NCBI RefSeq assembly: GCF_029203285.1
Contig: NZ_CP115669.1
Span: 5,394,001-5,458,000 of the forward strand
DNA length: 64,000 nucleotides
Source: Pseudomonas sp. PSE14
GTDB lineage: Bacteria > Pseudomonadota > Gammaproteobacteria > Pseudomonadales > Pseudomonadaceae
Direction: 5' to 3'
Positions 28,817-37,823 of this stretch are shown here, piece after piece. The notes beneath the pieces are model-generated. The model made no database searches. It saw only the letters and a program-made list of their open reading frames with translations, and was not told where the DNA came from. Numbering within the stretch: the first letter of the stretch is position 1; every line of letters starts with the position of its first letter. The position numbers were made by a program, and so were the translations under genes.

Positions 28817-29728
28817 ATGCGCCTGCGCCATATCGAAGTGTTCCAGGCCATCCGCGAGACCGGCTCGGTCAGCGGCGCCGCGCAGTTGCTGCACGTTTCC
28901 CAACCGGCGGTGACCAAGGTGCTGCAGCACGCCGAGCAGCAACTGGGCTTCCCGCTGTTCCTGCGCGTACGCGGAAAACTGCAGGCAACGCCCGAGGCGC
29001 TGGAACTGGAGCGCGAAGTGGCCAAGGTCAGCGAAAGCCTGCAGGGCGTGCGCCGTCTGGCGCAGAGCCTGCGCGGCCAGCCGGAGAACCGCCTGCGCGT
29101 GGGCGCCACGCCGGCCATGGCGCTGTCGCTACTGCCGCCGGTGATCCGCGAATGGACCGACCGCTATCCGCAAAGCAGTTGCGAGCTGGCCACCCAACAT
29201 TCCCGCGAGCTGATCCAGAACCTGCTGATGCGCGAGCTCGACCTCGCCCTGACCCTGCAGCAGACCGACCACCCCGGCCTGCGCTCGCAGCCCATCGCCA
29301 GCGGCCCGCTGGTGGCCTTGGCGCCGAGCGGGCACTGGCCTGAGGAACGCCTGGGCAAACCCCTGACACTGGGCGAACTGGCGGGCGAACCGATGATCGG
29401 ACTGTCCACTTCCGATCCGCTGTCCGCCCGCCTGGAAGGCCACCTGGCGAATATCGAACCGCCGCCGCGTGTGCGTATCGCGGTGCAGACCTACGCACTG
29501 GCGCGCACGCTGGTGGAAGCCGGGACGGGATTGGCGCTGGTCGATCCCTTCACTGCGCTGGGCGCGGACGAGCGCCTGACGGTGCAACGCACCTTGTCGC
29601 CCACCGTGAAGGTGACCCTCTATGCCCTTACGCGCGCCGACGAAACGCCACCACACACCCAGGCGCTGCTCCTGGAGATGCTGGTGCGGCATGCCGAGGG
29701 ACAACTGGCGCAGCACCGCTTCGAATAA
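28817..29728 (+). CDS. dguR: LysR-family regulator of D-glutamate utilisation
   Basis: The 303-residue product has an N-terminal winged HTH (RLRHIEVFQAIRETGSVSGAAQLLHV, then SQPAVTKVLQHAEQQLGFPLF) and an effector domain beginning near residue 90 (LRVGATPAMALSLLPPVI). It is divergent from dguA, the normal position for its activator. Ligand is presumed to be D-glutamate by analogy with the P. aeruginosa locus. The ATG is preceded by AAGGGGG. Confidence 0.88.
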   Translation: MRLRHIEVFQAIRETGSVSGAAQLLHVSQPAVTKVLQHAEQQLGFPLFLRVRGKLQATPEALELEREVAKVSESLQGVRRLAQSLRGQPENRLRVGATPAMALSLLPPVIREWTDRYPQSSCELATQHSRELIQNLLMRELDLALTLQQTDHPGLRSQPIASGPLVALAPSGHWPEERLGKPLTLGELAGEPMIGLSTSDPLSARLEGHLANIEPPPRVRIAVQTYALARTLVEAGTGLALVDPFTALGADERLTVQRTLSPTVKVTLYALTRADETPPHTQALLLEMLVRHAEGQLAQHRFE

Positions 29729-29825
29729 AAGACAGCCCCCTGCCGCCCCGGGGAAACGCCGCCGGGATGCGTGGTCCAGCGGCGCCGCGCCGACAACCCC
29801 CGGCGAGGCAGGAAGCTGCGTAAAC

Positions 29826-30629
29826 TCAGCGCCCGTAGCGTTCGCGACCCCAGGCGATGAAGGTTTCCAGCATGCGCCGGAGCACCTGGGCGGTGGGCGC
29901 GGCGAGGTCTTCGCGGTAGCCGAAGGGCGCCTGCTCATCCATGTAGTTGCACTGCGCGAGCTCCAACTGCACCGCGTGCACGTTGTCCTGCGGCTGGCCA
30001 TAGTGGCGGGTGATATGCCCGCCCTTGAAGCGGCCGTTGAGGATGTGGAGATAGGCAGGCGCGTCGGCGCAGACCGCTACCAGTCGCTCGGCCAGCTCCG
30101 CGTCACAGCTGGCGCCGCTGTTGGTGCCGATGTTGAAGTCCGGCAGCTTGCCGTCGAACAGGTGGGGGATCACCGAGGCGATCGAGTGGGCATCCCACAG
30201 CAGCGCGTAGCCGAATTCGGCCTTCAGGCGCGCCAGCTCGTCGGCCAGGGTCTGGTGATAAGGGGTCCAGACTTCGGCCAGGTAACGCGCACGCTCCTCG
30301 GGTGACGGAGTCTGGCCGTCCTTGAACAGCGGGCGGCCGTCGAACAGGGTGTCCGGGTAGAGGCCGGTAGTGGCGGTGCTGTACAGCGGCTTATCGTCGG
30401 CCGGGCGGTTGAGGTCGATGACGTAACGCGAGTAGCCGGCAGCCAGGGTGCTGGCGCCCAACTCTTCGGCGAAGGCGTAGAGCTGGGGAATGTGCCAGTC
30501 GGTATCGGCCAGTTCGCGGGCTTCGTCGACCAGACCGGCTTCCACCGCCGGGGTCAGGCGGGTGCCGGGGTGCGGCATGCTGATCAGCAGGGGGACGCGG
30601 CCGCGTTTGAATTCGAGAACGTTATCCAT
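29826..30629 (-). CDS. hutG: N-formylglutamate amidohydrolase
   Basis: The 267-residue metal-dependent hydrolase converts N-formyl-L-glutamate to glutamate and formate, the last step of the five-step histidine route used by Pseudomonas. Typical segments are LLISMPHPGTRLTP, RYVIDLNRP, LLWDAHSIASVIPHLFDGKLPDFNIGTNSGASCD, and GGHITRHYG with the metal-ligand His residues. It is the last gene of the hut operon, separated from hutI by 119 bp that hold a REP pair, so its expression may be lower than that of the preceding genes. Confidence 0.95.
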   Translation of the reverse strand: MDNVLEFKRGRVPLLISMPHPGTRLTPAVEAGLVDEARELADTDWHIPQLYAFAEELGASTLAAGYSRYVIDLNRPADDKPLYSTATTGLYPDTLFDGRPLFKDGQTPSPEERARYLAEVWTPYHQTLADELARLKAEFGYALLWDAHSIASVIPHLFDGKLPDFNIGTNSGASCDAELAERLVAVCADAPAYLHILNGRFKGGHITRHYGQPQDNVHAVQLELAQCNYMDEQAPFGYREDLAAPTAQVLRRMLETFIAWGRERYGR

Positions 30630-30670
30630 GGGGTGCTATCTCCAGACCCAGCGAGATGTAATCATTTTTC

Positions 30671-30738
30671 GTAGGAGCAAGCTTGCTCGCGAACCCATCT
30701 CCGCAGCGGGGCTGTTCGCGAGCAAGCTCGCTCCTACA
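30671..30738. repeat. REP pair (BIME) inside the hut operon
   Basis: Forward (30671-30694) and reverse (about 30715-30738) REP units flank CCGCAGCGGGGC. The element lies in the hutI-hutG gap, so it will be transcribed as a stable stem-loop within the polycistronic mRNA. Confidence 0.92.
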
Positions 30739-30748
30739 AAGAGCAACA

Positions 30749-31945
30749 TCACAGCTCTTCGCCGTGACGAATGATGCGCTTGGGCAGGTCGCCGCCGAGC
30801 CAGTAGGCCAGTTCGGCGGGACGCTGGATGTCCCAGGCGATGAAATCGGCGACCTTGCCCGCTTCCAGGCTGCCGTGGCTGTCGGCCATGCCCAGGGCGC
30901 GCGCAGCGTTGAGCGTGACGCCGGCCAGCGCTTCTTCCGGCGTCAGGCGGAAAGATGTGCAGGCCATGTTCATCATCAGGCGCAGGGACAACGCCGGCGA
31001 GGTGCCGGGGTTGAGGTCGCTGGCGATGGCGATGTTCACGCCGTGCTTGCGCAGGGCGTCCATCGGCGGCAACTGGGTTTCGCGCAGTACGAAGAAGGCG
31101 CCCGGCAGCAGCACCGCAACGGTGCCGGCCTCGGCCATAGCGATGGCGTCGCTTTCGTCCATGAATTCGAGGTGGTCGGCGGACAACGCGCCGTAGCGTG
31201 CGGCCAGGGTGGAGCCGTGCAGCGACGACAGTTGCTCGGCGTGCAGTTTCACCGGCAGGCCCAGGCGCTGGGCGGCCTGGAACACCCGCTCGACCTGCGC
31301 CGGAGAGAACGCCAGGTGTTCGCAGAAGGCGTCCACCGCGTCCACCAGCCCTTCCTCGGCCAGTACCGGGAGGATGTGGGTGCAGATACGGTCGATGTAC
31401 TCATCGGCGCGGCCGGCGTATTCCGGGGGTAGCGCATGGGCCGACAGGCAGGTGGTGCGCACGGTCACCGGCAGTTCCTGCTCCAGCCGGCGGGCCACGC
31501 GCAGCATGCGGCGCTCGCTTTCCAGATCCAGGCCGTAGCCGGATTTCACTTCCAGCACGGTCACGCCATCGGCCAGCAGTGGGCGGGCGCGCTTGATGGC
31601 GCTGGCCAGCAGCTCGTCCTCGCTGGCCTCGCGGGTGGCGCGTACGGTACTGGCGATACCGCCACCGGCGGCGGCGATCTCGGCGTAGCTGACGCCATTC
31701 AGGCGCTGCTCGAATTCGCCGCTGCGATCACCACCGAACACCAGGTGGGTATGGCAGTCGATGAGGCCAGGCGTGACCCAGGCGCCGCCCAGGTCGGTGC
31801 TCTGTGCGGGTCGCTCGGGCAGTTCGGCGCGCGGGCCGATCCAGGCGATGCGATCACCTTCGGTGATGATCGCAGCGTCCTCGATGATGGCGTAGCGACC
31901 GCCCTTCATGGTCGCCGCGTGACAGTGGTGCCAGAGGTGTTTCAT
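30749..31945 (-). CDS. hutI: imidazolonepropionase
   Basis: The 398-residue amidohydrolase-fold enzyme opens the ring of imidazolone-5-propionate to N-formimino-L-glutamate. Metal and substrate motifs are clear: [58 protein letters not shown] and [11 protein letters not shown] with the conserved Asp. Length is standard. Its start overlaps the stop of the HutH-like gene by four bases (ATGA), tying its translation to that gene. Confidence 0.97.
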   Translation of the reverse strand: MKHLWHHCHAATMKGGRYAIIEDAAIITEGDRIAWIGPRAELPERPAQSTDLGGAWVTPGLIDCHTHLVFGGDRSGEFEQRLNGVSYAEIAAAGGGIASTVRATREASEDELLASAIKRARPLLADGVTVLEVKSGYGLDLESERRMLRVARRLEQELPVTVRTTCLSAHALPPEYAGRADEYIDRICTHILPVLAEEGLVDAVDAFCEHLAFSPAQVERVFQAAQRLGLPVKLHAEQLSSLHGSTLAARYGALSADHLEFMDESDAIAMAEAGTVAVLLPGAFFVLRETQLPPMDALRKHGVNIAIASDLNPGTSPALSLRLMMNMACTSFRLTPEEALAGVTLNAARALGMADSHGSLEAGKVADFIAWDIQRPAELAYWLGGDLPKRIIRHGEEL

Positions 31946-33474
31946 TGCAGTCTCCCGATGCTCGCGCCGACGCCTTGCAGCGCCGCCGGGTCGGCCAGCA
32001 GCGCGGTGGCGCGGTCGATGTCCGGCGCCAGCCAGCGGTCGCTGTCGTAGGCCGGTACCTGTTCGCGCAGCAGGCTCCAGGCGCAGTCAGTGCCGGCGCC
32101 GAAGCGCTGCGGCTTGAGGAATTCGAAGGCCTGGGCGGCCAGCAGGTATTCGATGGCAAGGATACGTCGGGTATTGTCGATGGCCCGGCCTAGTTTGAGC
32201 GCAGCGCTGGTGCCCAAGCTCAGGTGGTCTTCCTGCAGGCCGGACGTGACGTAGTTGTCGACCACCGCCGGTTGCGCCAGCTGGCGGTTCTCGCCGGCCA
32301 GGGAGGCGGCGACGTACTGCACGATCATCATTCCCGAGTTGACGCCCGGCTGGCTGACCAGGAAGGCCGGCAGACCGCTGACCAGCGGGTTGATCAGGCG
32401 GTCCAGGCGGCGCTCGGCAACGCCGCCCAGCTCGGCCACCGCAATCGCCAGCAGGTCGGCGGCCATGGCCACGGATTCGCCGTGGGGGTTGGCCTGGGAC
32501 ACCACGCGGTAGTCGTCCGGCGTGCCCAGCACCAGCGGGTTGTCGGTGGCGGAATTGAGCTCGGTCTCGATCTGCTTCGCCGCGTGCTCCAACTGGTCGC
32601 GGCAGGCGCCATGGATCTGCGGCATGGAGCGAATGCTCAGGGCGTCCTGGGTGCGGATGCCCTTGCTGGCGGCGATCACTTCGCTGCCTTCGAGCAGCGC
32701 GCGCAGGTTGGCGCCGACCTTCTGCATGCCCGGGTGCGGCTTGAGCGCGATGATCTCGGCGTCGAAGGCGTCGATCTGCCCGCGCAGGGCTTCGAAGCTC
32801 ATGGCGCCGATGACGTCGGCCCACTGGCTCAGGCGCGTCGCGTCGTCCAGGGCGAGGCAGCTCAGGCCGGTCATGCACGGCGTGCCGTTGACCAGGCAGA
32901 GCCCGTCCTTGGCGCCCAGTTGCACCGGCTCCAGGCCTTCAGCAGCCAGGGCGCGGGCCGCGGGAACGACTTCGCCGCGATAGCTCACGTCCCCGATACC
33001 CAGCAGCGCCACGCCAACGTGGGCCATGTGGGTCAGGTAACCCACCGAGCCCTGGGATGGCACGCGTGGGGTGATGCCGTGGTTGAGCAGCGCCAGCAGG
33101 GCTTCCACCACGCGGCGGTGCAGGCCGGACTTGCCGTGGCTGTAGTTGCCGATGGCGGCAGCGATGATCGCGCGGGTCTGCTCGTCCCTCAGCGGCTCGC
33201 CCACGCCGCAGGCATGGCTGAGCAAGGTGTTGCGCGACAGTTGCGCCAGTTGCTCGCCCTGCAGCACCACGTTGCACAGCGCGCCCAGCCCAGTGCTGAT
33301 GCCATAGGCCCGCTCACCCCGGCTGACGATGCGTTCGACGATGCCGTGGGCGTTGTCGATGCGCGCCCAGGCCGCCGTCGACAGTTGCAGGCGCGCGCCG
33401 TGGCGCGCCACCGCGACCAGGTCCTGCCAGCGCAGCGGGCCGTTGCCGAAGGTGATGGTGGAAGAGGACGACAT
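31942..33474 (-). CDS. histidine ammonia-lyase-like protein lacking the MIO triad
   Basis: This 510-residue protein is full-length for the aromatic amino-acid lyase family. Canonical HutH in this window reads PSQGSVG, then ASG, then DLAPLAH. Here PSQGSVG (residues 139-145) runs straight into YLTHMAH, so Ala-Ser-Gly, which cyclises into the MIO electrophile, is precisely absent. DNA at 33037-33042 confirms Gly145-Tyr146. Tyr57, Ser86-His87, Asn196, Gln276, Arg282 and the QEDH motif remain, but the Tyr of QDPYSLR is Leu. It sits between the transporter genes and hutI (4-bp overlap). Standard deamination is not expected. A regulatory, binding or different catalytic role is possible. From memory, PAO1 has a second HutH-like gene in the same place. 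Confidence 0.9.
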   Translation of the reverse strand: MSSSSTITFGNGPLRWQDLVAVARHGARLQLSTAAWARIDNAHGIVERIVSRGERAYGISTGLGALCNVVLQGEQLAQLSRNTLLSHACGVGEPLRDEQTRAIIAAAIGNYSHGKSGLHRRVVEALLALLNHGITPRVPSQGSVGYLTHMAHVGVALLGIGDVSYRGEVVPAARALAAEGLEPVQLGAKDGLCLVNGTPCMTGLSCLALDDATRLSQWADVIGAMSFEALRGQIDAFDAEIIALKPHPGMQKVGANLRALLEGSEVIAASKGIRTQDALSIRSMPQIHGACRDQLEHAAKQIETELNSATDNPLVLGTPDDYRVVSQANPHGESVAMAADLLAIAVAELGGVAERRLDRLINPLVSGLPAFLVSQPGVNSGMMIVQYVAASLAGENRQLAQPAVVDNYVTSGLQEDHLSLGTSAALKLGRAIDNTRRILAIEYLLAAQAFEFLKPQRFGAGTDCAWSLLREQVPAYDSDRWLAPDIDRATALLADPAALQGVGASIGRLQ

Positions 33475-33523
33475 GCGGAACTCCTGTAGGCGGGGAAGCC
33501 CCCTTCCCCGCCGGTAAATGGCG

Positions 33524-34339
33524 TTAGATCGCCGCGACGCGGCGCTGGACGAAGCGGTCGACGTACTCGTCGGCGGGCTTGTGCAGGATGTCGGTCGGCG
33601 CGCCGACCTGGATCAGCTGGCCGTCCTTGAGGATGGCGATGCGGTTGCCGATGCGCACGGCTTCATCGAGGTCGTGGGTGATGAAGACGATGGTCTTGTG
33701 CAAGGTCTTCTGCAGCTCCAGCAGTTGGTCCTGCATGTCGGCGCGGATCAGCGGGTCGAGGGCGCTGAAGGCTTCGTCCATGAGGATGATGTCGGTGTCG
33801 GCGGCCAGTGCGCGGGCCAGGCCAACCCTTTGCCGCATGCCGCCGGAGAGCTGGTGCGGGTAGGACTTCTCGTAGCCCTTCAGGCCCACGGTGGCGATCC
33901 AGTGCAGCGCACGCTCCTGGCATAGCGCCTTGCTCTCGCCGCGGATCTTCAGGCCGTAGGCGACGTTGTCGAGCACGCTCTTGTGCGGCAGCAGGCCGAA
34001 GCTCTGGAACACCATGCTGATCTTGCGCCGACGGAAGTTCTCCAGGGCGGCGGCGTCGTAGGTGAGGATATCTTCGCCGTCCACCAGGATCTGCCCGCTG
34101 GTGGGGTCGATCAGGCGGTTGAAGTGGCGCACCAGGGTCGACTTGCCGGAACCGGACAGGCCCATGATGACGAAGATTTCCCCGGCCTCGATGGACAGCG
34201 AGAGATCGTTGACGCCAACCACGCAATCGGTGGCGGCCAGCACCTCGGCCTTGCTCTTGCCCTGGCGGATCATCCCCAGCGCAGCGTCGGCCTTGGCGCC
34301 GAAGATCTTGTAGACGTTCTTGACCTGGATCTTGCTCAT
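33524..34339 (-). CDS. hutV: histidine ABC transporter ATP-binding protein (HutV)
   Basis: This 271-residue ATPase belongs to the ProV/OpuAA group: an N-terminal extension with GKSKAEVLAATDCVVGVND, Walker A GLSGSGKSTL, Q-loop MVFQSFGLLPHKSVLDN, signature LSGGMRQR and Walker B IILMDEAFSALDPL. Unlike many ProV proteins it lacks the C-terminal CBS pair, so osmotic gating is unlikely. Within the hut operon it fits HutV of the HutXWV histidine importer. It overlaps hutW by four bases. Confidence 0.9.
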   Translation of the reverse strand: MSKIQVKNVYKIFGAKADAALGMIRQGKSKAEVLAATDCVVGVNDLSLSIEAGEIFVIMGLSGSGKSTLVRHFNRLIDPTSGQILVDGEDILTYDAAALENFRRRKISMVFQSFGLLPHKSVLDNVAYGLKIRGESKALCQERALHWIATVGLKGYEKSYPHQLSGGMRQRVGLARALAADTDIILMDEAFSALDPLIRADMQDQLLELQKTLHKTIVFITHDLDEAVRIGNRIAILKDGQLIQVGAPTDILHKPADEYVDRFVQRRVAAI

Positions 34340-35190
34340 TTGCTGGCCTCATGGTGGCGCGAGCGGCCGTAAGCCTGGGTGATGCGGTCGATGACCACGG
34401 CGAGGATGACGATGGCCAGACCCGCTTCCAGGCCCTTGCCGACGTTGAGGGTCTGGATGCCTACCAGCACGTCCTCGCCCAGGCCGCGGGCACCGATCAT
34501 CGAGGCGATGACCACCATCGACAGGGCCATCATGGTGGTCTGGTTGATGCCGGCCATGATGCTCGGCAGCGCCAGCGGCAGCTGCACACCGAACAGTTGC
34601 TGGCGGCGGTTGGCGCCGAAGGCGGTGATGGCTTCCATCACTTCGCGGTCGACCTGGCGGATGCCCAGGTCGGTCAGGCGGATCAGCGGCGGTGCGGCGT
34701 AGATCACGGTGGCGAAGATCGCCGGTACCTTGCCCAGGCCGAACAGCATCAGCACCGGGATCAGGTACACGAAGCTGGGCATGGTCTGCATGATGTCCAG
34801 GAGCGGCAGCAGCACGGCGCGAAAGCGATCGCTACGCGCGGCAACGATGCCCAGCGGGATGCCGATCAGCACCGAGATGATCGTCGCGACCATCATCAGC
34901 GCGAGGGTCTGCATCAGCTTGTCCCACAGACCCACGGCGCCCACCAGGAACAGCAGTCCGACGATCACGACGGTCGGCAGGATGCGCCGGGTGGCGTGCC
35001 AGGCGATGCCGGCGACGATGGCCAGCATCAGCCACCAGGGAGTGGCCCGCAGCACGCCTTCCAGGTTGACGATGGCCCAAAGCAGGGTATCGGAGATGTG
35101 GCGAAACACGTCACCGTAATTGGTGACCAGGGCATCGACCCAACCGTTGACCCAGTCGGCGATGGAGAAGGTGAAGCGTTCGGGGAACAT
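34336..35190 (-). CDS. hutW: histidine ABC transporter permease (HutW)
   Basis: The 284-residue ProW-like permease has a short N-terminal amphipathic part (FTFSIADWVNGWVDALV) and about six membrane helices. The central domain contains GLWDKLMQTLALMMVATIISVLIGIPLG, DIMQTMPSFVYLIPVLMLFG and ATVIYAAPPLIRLTDLGIRQV, with the coupling loop near EAITAFGANRRQQLFGVQLPLA. These are diagnostic of quaternary-amine/histidine permeases. It is encoded between hutX and hutV. Confidence 0.92.
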   Translation of the reverse strand: MFPERFTFSIADWVNGWVDALVTNYGDVFRHISDTLLWAIVNLEGVLRATPWWLMLAIVAGIAWHATRRILPTVVIVGLLFLVGAVGLWDKLMQTLALMMVATIISVLIGIPLGIVAARSDRFRAVLLPLLDIMQTMPSFVYLIPVLMLFGLGKVPAIFATVIYAAPPLIRLTDLGIRQVDREVMEAITAFGANRRQQLFGVQLPLALPSIMAGINQTTMMALSMVVIASMIGARGLGEDVLVGIQTLNVGKGLEAGLAIVILAVVIDRITQAYGRSRHHEASK

Positions 35191-35255
35191 GGCACGTACT
35201 CGTCAGGAGTGGGCATCACCGGGGACCGTGCTAGCGGCCCCCGGATTCGGCGGCG

Positions 35256-36227
35256 TCAGAGCGCAGCCTGGACCTTCTTCGCAGCGTCCTCGCTGACCCA
35301 GGTGGTCCACACTTCCGGGTGCTCCTTGAGGAAGGACTTGGCCAGTTGCTCGGAGGTGAGTTTCTCCTTGGCCATCTTCGCCAGGTTCTGGTTCAACAGG
35401 TCGATCGGCAGATTGACCTTCTCCAGCACGGCCACCAGCTCCGGCGCCTGATCGTGGAAGGTCTTCGACAGACCGACCTGGATCTTCACGTCCTTGTTCA
35501 CACCCGGTTCATCCAGCTTCACCAGGTCGGCCTGGCCCATCAGCGGCGTCGGCGACCAGTAGTAGAAGAGGATAGGCTCCTTGCGCTTGTAGCTCGACAG
35601 CACGGCGGCATCCAGGGCCGGGCCGGTGCCGGGACGGAAGTTGGTGTATTTGTCCTCGAGGCCGTATTTCTTCAGCATCTCGGAGTTCTCCAGCTCGCAG
35701 GTCCAGCCGGCCGGGCAGTTGTAGAAGCGGCCCTTGCCCGGCTCTTCCGGGTCGCGGAACAGCTCGGCGTACTGTCCAAGGTCGGTCACGGCCTTCAGGT
35801 TCGGTGCCTTGGCTTCGATGCCACGCGCCTTGTCGCCTTCGATCACGAAGCGCGGCACGTACCAGCCTTCGGTGGCGCCGACGATGGGGGCGCCCACGCC
35901 GACCACCTTGTTGGCGGCGGCGGCCTTGTTCCAGGCGTCGCTGCGGCCGATCCACTCTTCACCGAAGACCTGAATGTCGTTGTTGGCCAGGGCCTGTTCC
36001 ATGGTGATGGAGTTGCCCGGCAGGCTGTCGGTTTCGCAGCCGTAGCCGTTCTTCAGGATGATCTGCATGACGTCGGTGAGCAACATGCCGCTCTCCCAGT
36101 TCAGTCCGGCGAATTTCACCGGCTTGCCACTTTCGCACCAGCCGGCAGCCTGGGCCGAAGCCATGGTGCCGCCCAGCAGACCGGCGGAAAGGAACAGTCC
36201 CAGCAGCGTCTTCTTGGTGTTGTTCAT
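35256..36227 (-). CDS. hutX: histidine ABC transporter substrate-binding protein (HutX)
   Basis: The 323-residue periplasmic protein has a signal peptide (cleavage near ASAQAA) and the OpuAC/ProX-type fold: WCESGKPVKFAGLNWESGMLLTDV, NDIQVFGEEWIGRSDAWNKA, GWYVPRFVIEGD and EPILFYYWSPTPLMGQADLVKLDEPG. The Trp/Tyr-rich segments suit binding a cationic or aromatic ligand. Location in the hut operon supports histidine as ligand, by analogy with HutXWV of other bacteria. It begins the XWV cluster, 74 bp after the permease gene. Confidence 0.9.
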   Translation of the reverse strand: MNNTKKTLLGLFLSAGLLGGTMASAQAAGWCESGKPVKFAGLNWESGMLLTDVMQIILKNGYGCETDSLPGNSITMEQALANNDIQVFGEEWIGRSDAWNKAAAANKVVGVGAPIVGATEGWYVPRFVIEGDKARGIEAKAPNLKAVTDLGQYAELFRDPEEPGKGRFYNCPAGWTCELENSEMLKKYGLEDKYTNFRPGTGPALDAAVLSSYKRKEPILFYYWSPTPLMGQADLVKLDEPGVNKDVKIQVGLSKTFHDQAPELVAVLEKVNLPIDLLNQNLAKMAKEKLTSEQLAKSFLKEHPEVWTTWVSEDAAKKVQAAL

Positions 36228-36301
36228 CTGATGCTCCTAAACGTGAATGAGGTTGGGCAGTGCAAGGGCCGCCTCCTTGCGCAGGCGGCCGGCCGGTCTG
36301 T

Positions 36302-37714
36302 TCAGGTGCGGGCCGGCAGGATCAGCCGGTCCGGTACTGCCCGCGTAACGCGCCGGGCGACCAGGTAATAGAGAACGGCCGGAACCACGAGGCCGATGAT
36401 CCAGGAGATATCCACGCCACCGAGGGCGTCCACCAGCGGGCCGGTGTAGAACTTGGTGGAGATGAACGGCAGCTGCACCAGCACACCGATCACGTAGACG
36501 CTGATGCCGGGGATGTTCCAGCGACCGTAGCGGCCATCGGGGTCGGCCAGCGCCGGCACGTCGTAGTGCTCACGGGTGATGCAGTAGTAGTCCACCAGGT
36601 TGACCGCGCTCCACGGGGTGAAGAAGGCCAGCAGGAAGAGGATGAACGACTTGAACGCGCCGAGGAACGAGTGCTGGCCGAGCAGCGCGATCAGGGTCGC
36701 GGCGCCCACGATCAGCAGGACGAACACCAGCCGCTGCAGGCGCGACACTTCCAGGTGGCCACGGAAGCCGCTGATCACGGTGGCGATGCACATGAAGCTG
36801 CCGTAGGAGTTCAGCGTCGAGATGGTGATCTTGCCGAAGGCGATGCTGAAGTACAGCGGCGCGGCGACGGCGCCACTGCCGCTCAGGCCGACGATATAGG
36901 CCACTTCATGGCCGGCGAATTGCCCGTTGGCCCCGGCCGCAGCGAACACGCCGAAGATCATCGCCACTTGCGCACCGATCACCGAACCTGCGCCGACGGC
37001 GAGGAAGGTCTTCACCGACGACGTCTTGCTCGGCAGGTAACGCGAGTAGTCGGCGACGTAGGGGCCGAAGGCGATCTGCCAGGAGGCCGCCAGGGACACC
37101 GCGAGCAGGAAGCTGCTCCAGCTGAAGTGGCGGATTTCCAACAGCGCACTGATGTCGGTCTGGCTCATCAGGCGGCTGAACAGGTAGACGAAGGCGATCA
37201 CGCCGATGACGCTGGCGATGCGGCCGATGACATGGATCACCCGGTAGCCGAGCACGGTCACCAGCACGATGACACTGGCGAACATCAGGATGCCGACGCT
37301 GTCGCTGACGCCGAACAGCTGGCCCAGCGCCTGGCCGGAAAGCACCGTTCCGGTGGCGGTGAAGCCCAGGTACATCAGGCACACCAGCACGATCGGGATG
37401 GCTGCGCCGTAGACACCGAACTGCACGCGGCTGGAGATCATCTGCGGCAGGCCGAGCTTCGGCCCCTGCGCCGCATGCAGCGCCATCACGCCACCACCCA
37501 GCAGTTGGCCGATCAGCAGGCCGATCAGCGACCAGAACACGTCGCCACCCAGCACCACGGCCAGGGCGCCGGTGACGATGGCGGTGATCTGCAGGTTGGC
37601 GCCCAACCACAGGGTGAACTGGCTGTAGAGCTTGCCGTGGCGCTCGGCCTCGGGAATGTAGTTGATCGAGCGCACCTCGATCAGGGGTTTGGAGCTATCA
37701 CTGGCCTGGGACAT
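36302..37714 (-). CDS. NCS1/CodB-family permease, probable urocanate or histidine transporter
   Basis: The 470-residue product has about 12 hydrophobic helices and NCS1 landmarks: QFTLWLGANLQITAIVTGAL at helix 1, GPKLGLPQMISSRVQFGVYGAAIP, WQIAFGPYVADYSRYLPSKTSS and FFTPWSAVNLVDYYCITR. NCS1 carriers import nucleobases, hydantoins or similar heterocycles with Na+ or H+. In the hut operon directly after hutU, urocanate or imidazole-type substrates are likely; a urocanate transporter HutT(u) is known in related species, but symbol use varies, so none is given. Confidence 0.88.
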   Translation of the reverse strand: MSQASDSSKPLIEVRSINYIPEAERHGKLYSQFTLWLGANLQITAIVTGALAVVLGGDVFWSLIGLLIGQLLGGGVMALHAAQGPKLGLPQMISSRVQFGVYGAAIPIVLVCLMYLGFTATGTVLSGQALGQLFGVSDSVGILMFASVIVLVTVLGYRVIHVIGRIASVIGVIAFVYLFSRLMSQTDISALLEIRHFSWSSFLLAVSLAASWQIAFGPYVADYSRYLPSKTSSVKTFLAVGAGSVIGAQVAMIFGVFAAAGANGQFAGHEVAYIVGLSGSGAVAAPLYFSIAFGKITISTLNSYGSFMCIATVISGFRGHLEVSRLQRLVFVLLIVGAATLIALLGQHSFLGAFKSFILFLLAFFTPWSAVNLVDYYCITREHYDVPALADPDGRYGRWNIPGISVYVIGVLVQLPFISTKFYTGPLVDALGGVDISWIIGLVVPAVLYYLVARRVTRAVPDRLILPART

Positions 37715-37823
37715 CGTTATTGTTCTCCCGAAGGGAATTCTTGTCGGTCGATGTACATCTCTACGGACCGGGCCGCCGCACCACGCCGTGCGGCGGCCCC
37801 CTCCCTGGTCCTGGACTGCTGAA

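Noticed and set aside
31942-33474. TSG in VTSGLQEDH or KSG in HGKSGLHR as a relocated MIO triad
   Set aside because: Both occur away from the MIO loop. The TSG position aligns with TSANQEDH of canonical HutH, so neither can supply the cofactor at the active site.
37750-37759. GATGTACATC between hutU and the CodB-like gene as a HutC site
   Set aside because: It is a palindrome but lacks the TGTA/TACA arms at the spacing of the other three sites and is inside the operon.
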